From: DASSWB01 sp035705495
GTDB lineage: Bacteria; Bacteroidota; Bacteroidia; Flavobacteriales; Flavobacteriaceae
DNA length: 64,000 bases
Direction: 5' to 3'
Assembly (NCBI GenBank): GCA_035705495.1
Contig: DASSWB010000026.1
Coordinates: forward strand, 22,984 to 86,983
Of this stretch, positions 1 through 9,390 are shown one piece after another. Position numbers and translations under genes: made by a program. The stretch's first letter is position 1. The number at the start of each line of letters is the position of its first letter. The notes under the pieces are model-generated. The model ran no database searches, was not told where the DNA came from, and saw nothing but the letters and a program-made list of their open reading frames with translations.

Positions 1-808
1 TATAAGACAAAGTATCCATCACGGCGGAAGAAGCTGTAAAAGCTCCAATTGGAAGTCCGCCGCCCATTCCTTTTCCCATGACAACAATATCTGGCACGAC
101 ACCAAAATTTTCAAAACCAAAAAGTTTGCCTGTCCGTCCAAACCCTGGCTGTATTTCGTCTAAAATCAGCAGTGCGCCGACTTCCTCACAACATTTTTTT
201 ACTTTTTGCAAATAATTATTTTTCGGCAAAATAAATCCCGCGCCTCCTTGGATTGTTTCCAGTATGACAGCCGCAGTTTTTTCGGTGATTTTTGAAATTT
301 CGGCGACATTATTAAATTCCAGGAAATCGATATCACCAATTAGAGGTCTGAACGGTTTTTGGCGTTCTTCAAAATTCATCAAACTCAACGATCCCATCGT
401 ATTTCCGTGGTAGGCATTTTTTGCAGCAAATATTTCGGTTCTCCCCGTAAATCTTCGAGCTAATTTCAACGCACCTTCTATTGCTTCGGTTCCCGAATTC
501 GTCAAATAAGTTTTCTCCAACGGGTCTGGAAGGTTTTCGGACAATAATTTACTGAGATCAACGGCAGGTTGTTGCGCGTACTCTCCGTAAACCATTACAT
601 GCATATATTTGTCAAGCTGATTTTTTACCGCGTTTAAAACATTGGGATTTCCATGACCCACACTAACGGCCGAAACTCCGGCAACAAAATCCAAATGTTT
701 TTTTCCGTCTGAAGTATAAATATAAGATCCACGTGCATGAGAAACTTCCAACCCGAGCGGAAATAGGGAAGTCTGTGCTTGGTATTTTAAAAAGTCCTTG
801 CCTAACAT
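1..808 (-). CDS. Class III PLP aminotransferase (partial, C-terminus beyond window)
   Basis: About 269 N-terminal residues of a fold-type I, class III aminotransferase (acetylornithine/ornithine/4-aminobutyrate aminotransferase group), which moves amino groups with pyridoxal phosphate. Visible marks are TNSGTEAIEGALKLAR (cofactor phosphate binding), AYHGNT, the LILDEIQPGFGRTG strand whose Asp contacts the PLP ring nitrogen, and MGKGMGGGLPIGA, whose Lys should form the Schiff base. The ATG directly follows the stop of the OstA-like gene with no gap, so the two are probably co-transcribed and translationally coupled. The exact substrate cannot be told from this fragment. The gene runs off the left edge of the window. 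Confidence 0.9.
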   Translation of the reverse strand, partial: MLGKDFLKYQAQTSLFPLGLEVSHARGSYIYTSDGKKHLDFVAGVSAVSVGHGNPNVLNAVKNQLDKYMHVMVYGEYAQQPAVDLSKLLSENLPDPLEKTYLTNSGTEAIEGALKLARRFTGRTEIFAAKNAYHGNTMGSLSLMNFEERQKPFRPLIGDIDFLEFNNVAEISKITEKTAAVILETIQGGAGFILPKNNYLQKVKKCCEEVGALLILDEIQPGFGRTGKLFGFENFGVVPDIVVMGKGMGGGLPIGAFTASSAVMDTLSY

Positions 809-2539
809 TTATTCTTCTTTTAAAGGAGCTAAATTCATAGATTCAATTTCCGCCGGCGGATTCTGATCTTCTCCCTCTTCTTGAAGATCATTGCTTTCCA
901 GACGTGAATTCTTATTTAACAAAGACCTGCCTTTTTCATTTTCAAAAAAATCTTTTTCTTCCTTCGGAACTTCCAAACCTCTTATTTCAGGCAATTCCAA
1001 TGGTGGTTCACCTTTGAATAAATCTTCTTTGGTTTCCAACCTTTCATCGCCTCGCCAGTTGAAACCACGCAATTGTCTTACGTTTTCGGGAAAATCTGCT
1101 TCGGGGAATAAATTACCATCAATTTGTTTGAAATAGTAAATATCTTCAATTTGCCGATTGTTGATCAATAACCTGATTGATGAAGAAAGTGTTTTGTTGA
1201 TGCCAACCAATTCGCCATCATCATTTCGGGAATAAAAAATAGTTTCGGTATTTTTCAGGATATCGACTTGATACAGTTCGTTTTCCGAAAAAAGACCGAC
1301 AAGTTCTTTTCCCTTCACCTGATTAAATCCGCCAAGGCTATCCTGCTGGATCATAAACGCATTGTAAAACACCTTGAGTGAATCCAATTCCTCACTTTTG
1401 GGTTTATTTTTTAAATGGATTGTATCTCCGGTCATTTGTCCGTTGGACGACCAAACAACGGGATTTCCCAACATTTGGGTCAATCCTGTTTTTTCATTGA
1501 CGTGAATGGAATCACTTTTACCACTCATGTCACTTTTAAAAATCCGCACATCTCGAAAACCTCTAATAATTCGATTATCCGGTTTTCCGGTGACCATTAA
1601 AGTATCTCCGTGAATGTAAATGGAATCCTTTTCTTGAATACTAATCGCGACTGCTCTTTTTGTGATAAAAACTGAATCTTTTTCCCGAAAAACTTCGGCA
1701 TAATGCCCTCGAATAACGCTGTTATTAATTGTATCGGTCACTACAATATTATTAGTGGCAGAAGCGAAATTAGTGTTACGATTAAAGTAAAGACTATCGC
1801 CTTCAAGTTTTCTATTTTCGTAATTAATCGTCGAATTTTTTACAAAATAGCCTGTATCACCTCTCGTATCATAAAACCCTCTTTCACAGTAAACCGTACT
1901 CGTGGGACTCGTAATTGTTGTGGGGCCGTAGAAAAAGGCATGGCCATTATCAGAATAAAAGTCGAGTTGGGCTGAATTAATTTCGTATTTCGGGTTAACT
2001 AGTTTTACATTGGATGCAAACGAATACTTTTTTGATTTCAGAAAATACCTTCCAATTTTACTTGTCAGGACACTGGCCGTGTCCCGAATGGTTCCGCCGC
2101 TTTTATAATACGCTTCCTGTTTGAGTCGGTCAAAAAATAGCGAATCGGTGGCCAAAGAAGAATTAGGATCCCGAAGCATTACATCTCCACTCGCAAAGGC
2201 AAATTGAGTAGTTCCATTGTATTCAGCGTAATTACTGCTCATTTTAATCGTATCACCTTGATTCATCCTCACGTTTCCGTAGGCCCTAAAAAAGTTTTCC
2301 GCTTCGTAATGAATTGCTTGATCACACCATATTTCTATTCCTTTGTGCTTAAAATAGACTTGGTTTACAACTTTACTTAAGATGATGGCACCTGGATATT
2401 TTTCTTCATCTTTTAAGGTCCTGTCGCTGGTATAATCAATCTGCCGTTCTTGCGCGGAAAGTATATTTCCGAAGCAAAAGAAACAAATAATCAAAATCAA
2501 GTACCGTAGTCGTTTCAAGATGTGAATTTTAGTCTGCAA
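809..2539 (-). CDS. OstA/LptA-like envelope protein
   Basis: A 576-residue secreted protein with an N-terminal signal peptide (hydrophobic residues about 12-28, cleavage near SAQ). The body is full of short beta-strand repeats typical of OstA/LptA domains, such as the stretch about the AYGNVRMNQGDTIKM and FASGDVMLRDP segments. Family members bind LPS and bridge it across the periplasm. This one is much longer than a classical LptA and lacks the LptD barrel, and such OstA-like proteins are common in Flavobacteriia. It lies downstream of purA and immediately before the aminotransferase. The charged C-terminal 60 residues look disordered. A role in LPS transport is inferred from the family only. 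Confidence 0.8.
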   Translation of the reverse strand: MQTKIHILKRLRYLILIICFFCFGNILSAQERQIDYTSDRTLKDEEKYPGAIILSKVVNQVYFKHKGIEIWCDQAIHYEAENFFRAYGNVRMNQGDTIKMSSNYAEYNGTTQFAFASGDVMLRDPNSSLATDSLFFDRLKQEAYYKSGGTIRDTASVLTSKIGRYFLKSKKYSFASNVKLVNPKYEINSAQLDFYSDNGHAFFYGPTTITSPTSTVYCERGFYDTRGDTGYFVKNSTINYENRKLEGDSLYFNRNTNFASATNNIVVTDTINNSVIRGHYAEVFREKDSVFITKRAVAISIQEKDSIYIHGDTLMVTGKPDNRIIRGFRDVRIFKSDMSGKSDSIHVNEKTGLTQMLGNPVVWSSNGQMTGDTIHLKNKPKSEELDSLKVFYNAFMIQQDSLGGFNQVKGKELVGLFSENELYQVDILKNTETIFYSRNDDGELVGINKTLSSSIRLLINNRQIEDIYYFKQIDGNLFPEADFPENVRQLRGFNWRGDERLETKEDLFKGEPPLELPEIRGLEVPKEEKDFFENEKGRSLLNKNSRLESNDLQEEGEDQNPPAEIESMNLAPLKEE

Positions 2540-2604
2540 AAATAACGAAATCCAAGGGATTTCATTGTGATTGGAAAACGAGGTTGTGTAAAAGAAGTTT
2601 ATTT

Positions 2605-2635
2605 AATGAGAACCTGAGCTTATCAGGTTCTCATT
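2605..2635 (-). terminator. Perfect 13-bp hairpin after purA
   Basis: AATGAGAACCTGA and its exact reverse complement are separated by five bases (GCTTA). It sits about 90 bases past the purA stop and before the OstA-like gene. The stem is strong but the T tract in the minus direction is short, so it may be an intrinsic terminator or an RNA-processing hairpin separating purA from the downstream pair. Confidence 0.6.
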
Positions 2636-2724
2636 TATACTGGAATCATGTCTTGTTTGATTCCGAATTCAATTCAAAATCAAGAATTTTTTATTTGAAG
2701 AAAACTTTTCGATTTAAAAAAATC

Positions 2725-3996
2725 TTAGCGCAATATCGTTTGCTCCCTATCTGGTCCAACAGATACTAGTTTGATCGGCACACCAACTTCTTCTTCAATA
2801 AAACTGATGTAATCATTTAATTCTTTCGGGAATTCTGAAACATCTGTTATTTTGGTCAGATCTTCTTTCCAACCTTTCATTTTTGTATATACGCAAGTAA
2901 CGTTTTCTGCCTCAATATTGTATGGCAAATGCTTGATTTCAGAGCCTTTATGATTATATGCGGTACAGATTTTTAAATTTGAAAAACCACTTAGAACGTC
3001 GGCCTTCATCATCATTAATTGTGTAACACCATTTATTTCAACTGCATATTTTAAAGCGACAAGATCTAACCAGCCACAACGACGTGGTCTTCCGGTTGTG
3101 GCGCCAAATTCGTTTCCTACACGGCCCATTCTTTTCCCGTCTTCATCATTCAATTCTGACGGAAACGGACCACTTCCAACGCGCGTTGCATAAGCCTTAA
3201 AAATACCATAGACTTCCCCGATTTTATTTGGGGCAATTCCCAAACCGGTACACGCTCCTGCAGCCGTGGTATTGGATGAAGTTACAAAAGGATAAGTCCC
3301 AAAATCAATGTCCAAAAGAGAACCTTGCGCTCCTTCTGCCAGAATTGTTTTCTCTTCTCTTTGCGCCTGAAACAAATATTCTTCGCTATCAATAAACTGC
3401 AAAGTTTTGAGCATTTCCACAGCGCTGAAAAAATCCTTTTCCAATTCTTCCAAACTGTATTGCACGTCCACATTGTAAAAAGCAATCATCGCTTCATGCT
3501 TGTTTGCCAAGTGGCGGTATTTTTCTTTCCAATCCGGAAGTTCGAGGTCACCGACCCTAATTCCGTTTCTTCCGGTTTTATCCATGTAAGTCGGGCCAAT
3601 TCCTTTAAGGGTGGAGCCGATTTTTGCTTTGCCTTTGGAAGTTTCGGAAGCAGCATCCAATAAACGATGTGTTGGTAAAATAAGATGCGCTTTTCTGGAA
3701 ATCAGAAGTTTATTCTGAAAATCGACATCGTATTTTTTTAGATCTTCCAGCTCTTTTTTGAAAATCACAGGGTCAATAACCACTCCGTTCCCAACGATAT
3801 TTATCGCGTTTTTGTGAAAAATTCCAGAGGGTATTGTGTGAAGAACATGTTTTATTCCGTTGAATTCCAAAGTATGTCCGGCATTGGGACCGCCTTGAAA
3901 TCGCGCAATAATATCATAGTTTTTTGTGAGGACATCAACAATTTTCCCTTTTCCTTCATCACCCCATTGTAATCCGAGTAGTAAATCTACCGCCAT
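2725..3996 (-). CDS. purA: Adenylosuccinate synthetase
   Basis: A 423-residue cytoplasmic enzyme that joins IMP and aspartate using GTP to give adenylosuccinate, the first committed step to AMP. The N-terminal P-loop variant WGDEGKGK (residues 11-18, catalytic Asp13) and GGPNAGHT (His41) are intact, as are the IMP-binding KGIGPTY and the TTGRPRRCGWLD segment. Length is normal for the family. The start ATG lies 16 bases after the stop of the Fur-family gene, and relA/spoT, fur-like and purA run in the same direction, so an operon linking the stringent response, metal sensing and purine synthesis is likely. Confidence 0.97.
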   Translation of the reverse strand: MAVDLLLGLQWGDEGKGKIVDVLTKNYDIIARFQGGPNAGHTLEFNGIKHVLHTIPSGIFHKNAINIVGNGVVIDPVIFKKELEDLKKYDVDFQNKLLISRKAHLILPTHRLLDAASETSKGKAKIGSTLKGIGPTYMDKTGRNGIRVGDLELPDWKEKYRHLANKHEAMIAFYNVDVQYSLEELEKDFFSAVEMLKTLQFIDSEEYLFQAQREEKTILAEGAQGSLLDIDFGTYPFVTSSNTTAAGACTGLGIAPNKIGEVYGIFKAYATRVGSGPFPSELNDEDGKRMGRVGNEFGATTGRPRRCGWLDLVALKYAVEINGVTQLMMMKADVLSGFSNLKICTAYNHKGSEIKHLPYNIEAENVTCVYTKMKGWKEDLTKITDVSEFPKELNDYISFIEEEVGVPIKLVSVGPDREQTILR

Positions 3997-4012
3997 GCTA
4001 AATTTTTTATAG

Positions 4013-4468
4013 TTATTCTGTTGCTTTTTTGTTTCCGTAAAAATATAGGGAATGATTCGAAATTTCTATATCAAAAACTTCTTCAATGGTTTTCTTGATA
4101 CTGTAAATCCTAGGATCGCAAAATTCAATCACCTCACCAGTGTCTGTCAAAATAATGTGATCGTGGTTTCTGTCGAAAAATGATTTTTCATACTGCGCCT
4201 GATTTTTACCAAACTGATGTTTTCTAACCAGTGCGCATTCAAGAAGTAATTCAATAGTGTTGTATAAAGTAGCCCGGCTCACCCGATACTTTTTATTTTT
4301 CATTTTAATATAAAGCGATTCAATATCAAAATGTTCTTCACTTTCATATATCTCTTGTAAAATCGCAAAACGTTCAGGAGTTTTTCTATGGCCGTTTTCT
4401 TCTAAAAACTTGGTAAACACGTTTTTAACGATTGACTGATGACTATTATCCAAAGTTTGATCGTTCAT
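4013..4468 (-). CDS. Fur-family transcriptional regulator
   Basis: A 151-residue regulator of the Fur/PerR/Zur family. The N-terminal winged helix is clear ([13 protein letters not shown], then [21 protein letters not shown] as recognition region, residues about 30-80), followed by the dimerisation/metal domain with [22 protein letters not shown]. The CxxC structural-zinc pair usual in Fur (C-x-x-C-G) is replaced here by LTDTG, so that zinc site is absent. An in-frame TTG lies 15 bases upstream, but I chose the ATG at 4468. It lies between relA/spoT and purA. Whether it senses iron, peroxide or another signal cannot be read from the sequence. Confidence 0.9.
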   Translation of the reverse strand: MNDQTLDNSHQSIVKNVFTKFLEENGHRKTPERFAILQEIYESEEHFDIESLYIKMKNKKYRVSRATLYNTIELLLECALVRKHQFGKNQAQYEKSFFDRNHDHIILTDTGEVIEFCDPRIYSIKKTIEEVFDIEISNHSLYFYGNKKATE

Positions 4469-4492
4469 AAGTTGTAGGAACAAAGGTACATA

Positions 4493-6700
4493 TTATTCAC
4501 GGGTTACCTTATCTATACCGTTGATTTTTTTAAGGTGTTCCATAAGGGTTTTTAATATGGAATTGTTTTTGACAATGACCGTTATTTTCCCTGTAAAAAT
4601 GCCGTCGGAACTTTCAAAATTTATTTTTCGGATATTCACGTTCATGTTGTTCGAAATTTCCCGAGTCACTTCATTCACCAAACCAATGTTGTCAATACCG
4701 GTCAAACTGATCACCGATTTAAATTCTTCTTGAGACGAATCGATCCATTTTGCGGAAATGATCCGGTACGCAAAATTACTCTGGAGTTGAATCGCGTTTG
4801 GGCAATCCTTTTTATGAACTTTAATGCCTTCGCTAACGGTCAAAAATCCGAAGACACTGTCGCCAGGAATTGGATTGCAACAATTGGCAAGTTTGTAATC
4901 AAATTTTTCTTCTTCTTTTCCAAAAACAAGCTGATCATAATTTGCCGTTACCTCATCCTTATCAATATCCTCAGCAACATGAGGTTTTCTGATCTTGTTT
5001 TTGATGAAACTCATTAAAGCGTTGCTTCGGGAAGCAGCAAATTCTTTTAATTTGGTATTTTCAATACGACCTATCCCGACTCGATAGAATAAATCCAGAC
5101 TTGTTTTCAGTTTGAAAAAAATGACAAGATCGTTCACCGTCTTTTCATTGAACGGAATTTTCTGTGCCTTCAGTTTTCGCCGAAGAATTGCTTTTCCTTC
5201 TTCCGCAATTTCCTTTTTCTCGTCTTTAAGAGACGATTTAATTTTGGCCCTCGCCCTTGCTGTTGTAGCGTAATCCAACCAGTTGGCCGTAGGTTTGCTT
5301 TTTTCCGAAGTAATAATATCGACTTGGTCACCGCTCTTTAGCTCGTGACTTAAAGGAACCAGTTTTCCGTTAACGCGGGCACCTCTTGTGTGTAAACCGA
5401 TTTCTGTATGAATGCTGAAAGCAAAATCCAGTGGTGTAGCACCTTTGGGCAAGGATTTTAAATCCCCTTGCGGTGTGAAAACGAAGATTTCCTTGGAATA
5501 TAAATTCAGTTTAAACTGCTCTACAAAATCGACCGCATTGATTTCTGATCCTTCCAATACTTCTTGAAGTTTGTTGAGCCATTCTTCAAGTCCTTTTTCC
5601 TCTTGAACCGAGCCTTGTTTGTATTTATAATGTGCAGCGTAACCTTTCTCCGCTATTTCGTTCATTCTATCACTCCGGATTTGCACTTCCACCCATCTTC
5701 CTTTTGGTCCCATTACGGTAATATGAAGCGCTTCGTAGCCTGTGGATTTAGGGGAAGAAATCCAGTCTCTTAATCGCGTTGGATTGGGTCGAAAATGATC
5801 CGTTACGATTGAATATATTTTCCAAGCGATAAATTTTTCATTCGATGCATCCGTATTGTAAATGATTCTTACGGCAAATTTATCATAGACTTCATCAAAA
5901 CTTACATTCTGATTTTTCATTTTCCGCCGTATCGAATAAATAGATTTTGGTCTTCCTTTTATATCGTAAGTTAAATCCTCTTTATCCAAAGAATCTTTGA
6001 TCACCTTGGTAAATTCCTTTATATAAAGATCTTGTTCCTCTTTACTTTCTTTGATTTTCGTGAAAATTTCGTTGTAAACTTCGGGCTCGGTATATTTTAA
6101 CCCAAGATCTTCAAGGTCTGTTTTTATATTGTACAACCCGATACGGTGTGCCAAAGGAGCATAAATATATAAGGTTTCAGAGGCAATTTTTTCCTGTTTG
6201 TCCGGTTGCATGGAATCCATTGTTTGCATGTTGTGCAACCGATCTGCGATTTTTATGATAATTACACGAACGTCATCATTCAACGTAAGTAACATTTTAC
6301 GGAAGTTTTCGGCTTGAAGTGAAACGTCTTTATCGTGCTTGAGATGCGAAATTTTTGTGAGTCCGTCAACAATATGGGCGATGGTTTCGCCGAATAATTC
6401 CCGAAGATTTTCAAGCGTGTAAGAAGTATCTTCAACAACATCATGTAACAGGGCAGCAGCGATACAAGTTGCATCCAGACCAATTTCCGATGCGACAATT
6501 TTCGCAACGGCGATTGGATGGAAAATATAAGCTTCGCCCGATTTACGCCGCTGGCCGTTATGTGCATCAACGGCGGTATCAAAAGCCAAACGAATCAATT
6601 TTTTATCTTCTGCGGAAAGCGTTTGATAACTAATTCGAAGCAATTCTTTGTACTGCCTTGCGATCTCTTTATTTTCTTGCTCTAATGCTGCTTCTGTCAT
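4493..6700 (-). CDS. RelA/SpoT bifunctional (p)ppGpp synthetase/hydrolase
   Basis: A 735-residue stringent-response enzyme. Domains in order: HD hydrolase (about residues 40-200, with HPIAVAKI and LLHDVVEDT supplying the metal-binding HD pair), RelA synthetase (about 240-380, with RPKSIYSI, RDWISSPKSTGYEALH and VEVQIRS), TGS (about 400-460, beginning IFVFTPQGDLKSLPKGATPLDFA), helical/zinc-finger-like region with DYKLANCCNPIPGD, and a C-terminal ACT domain (about 660-735). Both catalytic halves look intact, so it should both make and degrade (p)ppGpp. It is the first gene of the relA-fur-purA group; only 24 bases separate its stop from the Fur-like ATG. Confidence 0.95.
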   Translation of the reverse strand: MTEAALEQENKEIARQYKELLRISYQTLSAEDKKLIRLAFDTAVDAHNGQRRKSGEAYIFHPIAVAKIVASEIGLDATCIAAALLHDVVEDTSYTLENLRELFGETIAHIVDGLTKISHLKHDKDVSLQAENFRKMLLTLNDDVRVIIIKIADRLHNMQTMDSMQPDKQEKIASETLYIYAPLAHRIGLYNIKTDLEDLGLKYTEPEVYNEIFTKIKESKEEQDLYIKEFTKVIKDSLDKEDLTYDIKGRPKSIYSIRRKMKNQNVSFDEVYDKFAVRIIYNTDASNEKFIAWKIYSIVTDHFRPNPTRLRDWISSPKSTGYEALHITVMGPKGRWVEVQIRSDRMNEIAEKGYAAHYKYKQGSVQEEKGLEEWLNKLQEVLEGSEINAVDFVEQFKLNLYSKEIFVFTPQGDLKSLPKGATPLDFAFSIHTEIGLHTRGARVNGKLVPLSHELKSGDQVDIITSEKSKPTANWLDYATTARARAKIKSSLKDEKKEIAEEGKAILRRKLKAQKIPFNEKTVNDLVIFFKLKTSLDLFYRVGIGRIENTKLKEFAASRSNALMSFIKNKIRKPHVAEDIDKDEVTANYDQLVFGKEEEKFDYKLANCCNPIPGDSVFGFLTVSEGIKVHKKDCPNAIQLQSNFAYRIISAKWIDSSQEEFKSVISLTGIDNIGLVNEVTREISNNMNVNIRKINFESSDGIFTGKITVIVKNNSILKTLMEHLKKINGIDKVTRE

Positions 6701-6897
6701 GAAATAAAAATAGTATTTCCAATCTTATAAAGCAACAAGAATTATACTTCAAGATTTTTTTATTCTTTGAAAAAGTGTTGAGGTTAATATTTCAAAATAA
6801 AAAAAGTTACGGTGTTAAAAATGCTAAAGTTTTATTAAACTGAGCTTCCGCTGAAGTTAAATTTTTAACTTTTTTTTGGAATTTTTAAAATAGACCC
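6701..6897. other. Intergenic region between divergent relA/spoT and the island
   Basis: 197 AT-rich bases between the divergently transcribed relA/spoT gene and the accessory island, expected to hold promoters for both. A short hairpin AAGTTAAA-TT-TTTAACTT at 6854-6871 followed by Ts could end stray transcription. No convincing TAnnTTTG box facing the lipoprotein gene was found. Confidence 0.4.
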
Positions 6898-8644
6898 ATG
6901 AAACCCATTAAATTTCTGATTGCGCTTACCACAATTTCGCTCCTGATTAGTTGCGAATATGAAGAGGATGTTGAAACAAATATGAGTGGAGTATCTTTGG
7001 AAGAATACAGCGTTACCAATATGAATGGAAAACAGATCCAGATGAATGCTGCACTTGTAGAAAAGTTGAGGTTGTTTAGGAATACACCTATGTTAACTGG
7101 AAAAATTGGTGATACAATCTCGGTTTCCATTGATACTACATTTGCAAAATATGTTGAAAGTAAAGATGGATTATATCATTCCTATACTTTTTCGTCATTA
7201 AATGATAGATATAAGAATATTTTGTTTTCCCAAAAAAGAGATGGTACGTATGGAACTTTTTTAGTAGAATATAATTTAACTCCAGAACAGAAAAAGTCGC
7301 TCTTGTTAGGTGAGGAAATTTTTTTTACTAATGAAGTAAAAACCACTGCTATAGAATTTACCGGTGGAAATCTCGAGATGGCAGTGAAAATGAGCGCCTG
7401 TATCGACGTTGCTTGGACATTCACACCAGGAGAACCTTGCGTTGCCGGATTTTATTTTGGTGATCCCCGTTGTACACATACTTCAGGACCTGATGCGCCA
7501 ACACCTGGGCAAATGGTAATGACAGTTACAAACAACTGGTGGCGGTGGAAGCGTCAATTTTGGCTCATTACCTAACTCAAATCCTCCAAGCGGAGGGGGT
7601 ATTTATACAGACATTAATTCCACCTTTAATCCAGTTACCACCTACACCATGCCACCCGCCGTAAGCAGAAGGAAAATTTTCTTCATGAATTTAAATCCAG
7701 ATCAGTTGGCATGTTTCAATAATACCACAACCACAGGTTCTGGGTTGACTCCTCAAGATTCACTTCAAGTGATGAATTTTTTGGAGAACAGTTTGTTGGA
7801 AAATGGTTTGATTGCAGATTCTTCTATTTATCCTGGTGATGCCTCGGGTTTTGCTGCGGAAGCTATTACGACTATTTGTGAGGATGGTGAAGTGGATTGG
7901 GAGGAGCAGGTGATTCTAGATGATTCTTTTACTCAAAACGACTGCCTGTATGGAATTTACCAGCAAATGGGTGAGGCGCCAATATTCAACGGCTACTTAC
8001 AAAGTTTTGATAGTGATGGTTCTGTGGCAGATTTGAAGTTTAAAGCTGATAGCAACTTTGCGACAAATAGGGAAACAAAATATCATAATGCTATGGCAAT
8101 AACGGATCCTCCATTGAATTCCGTTTTAATTAATATTACTTTTAACACTGATGTAACCACTACAGGAAATATTCTAGATAAACCTGATGTTTTCAAAGCT
8201 GTATCGCTTATACACGAGATTTTACATGCTGAAATGTATAGAAAAATGTTGGATGCAGTGAGAGCCGCTGAAATAAGCGGAAATAGTTTAGATTGGGCCA
8301 ATTGGACCAGCGAGGAGTTTTATAACGATTTTTTGGATAGTTTAGAAAATAAATATTTTGGAATATTTGATTACTTTACAAGGTATAAATATGGCATACC
8401 TGTTGGGAGTAACCCTAACGATTACCAACACCAACAGCTGGCAGAACATTATCGGGACATAGTAAAGCAAGCATTAACAGAATATGATCCTAATCTCACA
8501 GAGGCACAAAAAGAAGCACTTTCGTGGATTGGTTTAAATAGCGCAGATATTGTGGCTTGGCAAAATTTAACACCAATAGACCAACAAATAATAAACAACA
8601 ACATAGAAAACATGAAAAACAACTTAGAAAATGGATGCAATTAA
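6898..8644 (+). pseudogene. HExxH lipoprotein, polymorphic-toxin-like, split by an apparent +1 frameshift
   Basis: Two overlapping frames make one protein of about 580 residues. The first part (6898-7575) has a lipoprotein signal ending LLISC. It runs into a nonsense tail (WWRWKRQFW) and a stop. The other frame, entered near 7534 by skipping one A in AACAACTGG, reads TNTGGGGSVNFGSLP, a natural Gly-rich linker, then LNPDQLACFNN, GEVDWEEQVILDDSF, and a zincin-like HEILHAEMYRKM (about nt 8210-8245), with YQHQQLAEHYRDIV and WIGL motifs to the end at 8644. The architecture (lipoprotein anchor, conserved middle, metalloprotease-like C-terminus) occurs widely in Flavobacteriia. Protease activity and a toxin role are inference. 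The extra base may be a real mutation or a sequencing error. Its end overlaps the next gene by 14 bases. Confidence 0.75.
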
Positions 8645-9077
8645 AAAAACTGCTTTTGTCGCTTTGTTTATCCCTTGGCTGATCTTTTCACAGAAAGAAA
8701 ACGGAACATTGTATCCAAAAGATACGATTTATATCCAATATGTACACACACAACAAAATAATGATTGGAATGCAAAATTTAAAAGAAACTATCGAGGAGA
8801 ATTTGGGATTTTCTTCAATATCGAAAGTAGTAGTGGAGACATAGCACTATTTTATTCTTTTAAGAAAAAAGCAGATACTTTATGTATAGAGTACTTGAAC
8901 AATTTTCATTTATCCAGCTTGGAAGAGATTAATGAAAAGAGGAACGAATGGATTTTTAACAACAAACGGCCTCCTGCAGATAGAAACGGAGTCTTTCAAA
9001 CTTATGTTGTCGAAATAATCTCGAACAATAAATTTGTAAAATATCCTGTGATATGGCGAAATGAGGGAAAGTATTGA
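8631..9077 (+). CDS. Small secreted protein, candidate immunity protein
   Basis: A 148-residue protein with an N-terminal signal peptide (residues about 6-20, cleavage after FSQ) and no domain I recognise. It starts 14 bases inside the end of the HExxH lipoprotein gene, in another frame, which suggests coupled translation and a functional pair. The mature part mixes beta-type and charged segments (DTIYIQYVHTQQ, DIALFYSFKKKADTLCI). By position and export it could be a periplasmic partner or inhibitor of the lipoprotein; this is inference. It ends with TGA and the reading frame stays open beyond it into the orphan module that follows. Confidence 0.75.
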   Translation: MDAIKKTAFVALFIPWLIFSQKENGTLYPKDTIYIQYVHTQQNNDWNAKFKRNYRGEFGIFFNIESSSGDIALFYSFKKKADTLCIEYLNNFHLSSLEEINEKRNEWIFNNKRPPADRNGVFQTYVVEIISNNKFVKYPVIWRNEGKY

Positions 9078-9389
9078 TTACTGATTGGTCTCATTCTTTT
9101 TGCTGTCAATAGCTTCTCCTTAACTACCTATCAACAACAATTGGCAGATTTTATTTATAATAACCATGAATGGAATAGTGAAAATTCAAATTTCGTCAGT
9201 CAAATGCAATTATATTTTGGTGTAAATTGGAAAGAAAAAACTGCGGAGGCTTGTAGTTGGATAGGTCTTACAGAAACAGATCAATATTACGATTTTGTAA
9301 ATGGATTATCTGCGGCTGAAGCATTAGGTTTCGATCAAATATCCAGACAAAAAATGTTCATTAATGATGCCAATTCAAATTGTAATTAG
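9078..9389 (+). pseudogene. Orphan C-terminal module of the HExxH protein joined to a signal-peptide remnant
   Basis: This frame is open from the preceding TGA but has no ATG; the only plausible start is TTG at 9141. It reads as a signal-peptide-like stretch (LLIGLILFAVNSFS) and then TTYQQQLADF, which resembles YQHQQLAEHY in the intact lipoprotein, followed by CSWIGLTETD (compare LSWIGLNSAD) and an ending in NCN (compare GCN). It therefore looks like a duplicated C-terminal tail lacking the HEILH segment, fused to the start of a small secreted gene. Such orphan tails beside immunity-like genes are a hallmark of polymorphic toxin loci. Homology is judged by eye from short matches. Confidence 0.6.
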
Positions 9390-9390
9390 T

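Noticed and set aside
6854..6871. AT-only hairpin with a T run ahead of the island lipoprotein
   Set aside because: The stem has only two G/C pairs and lies before, not after, a gene, so it is weak evidence for a terminator.
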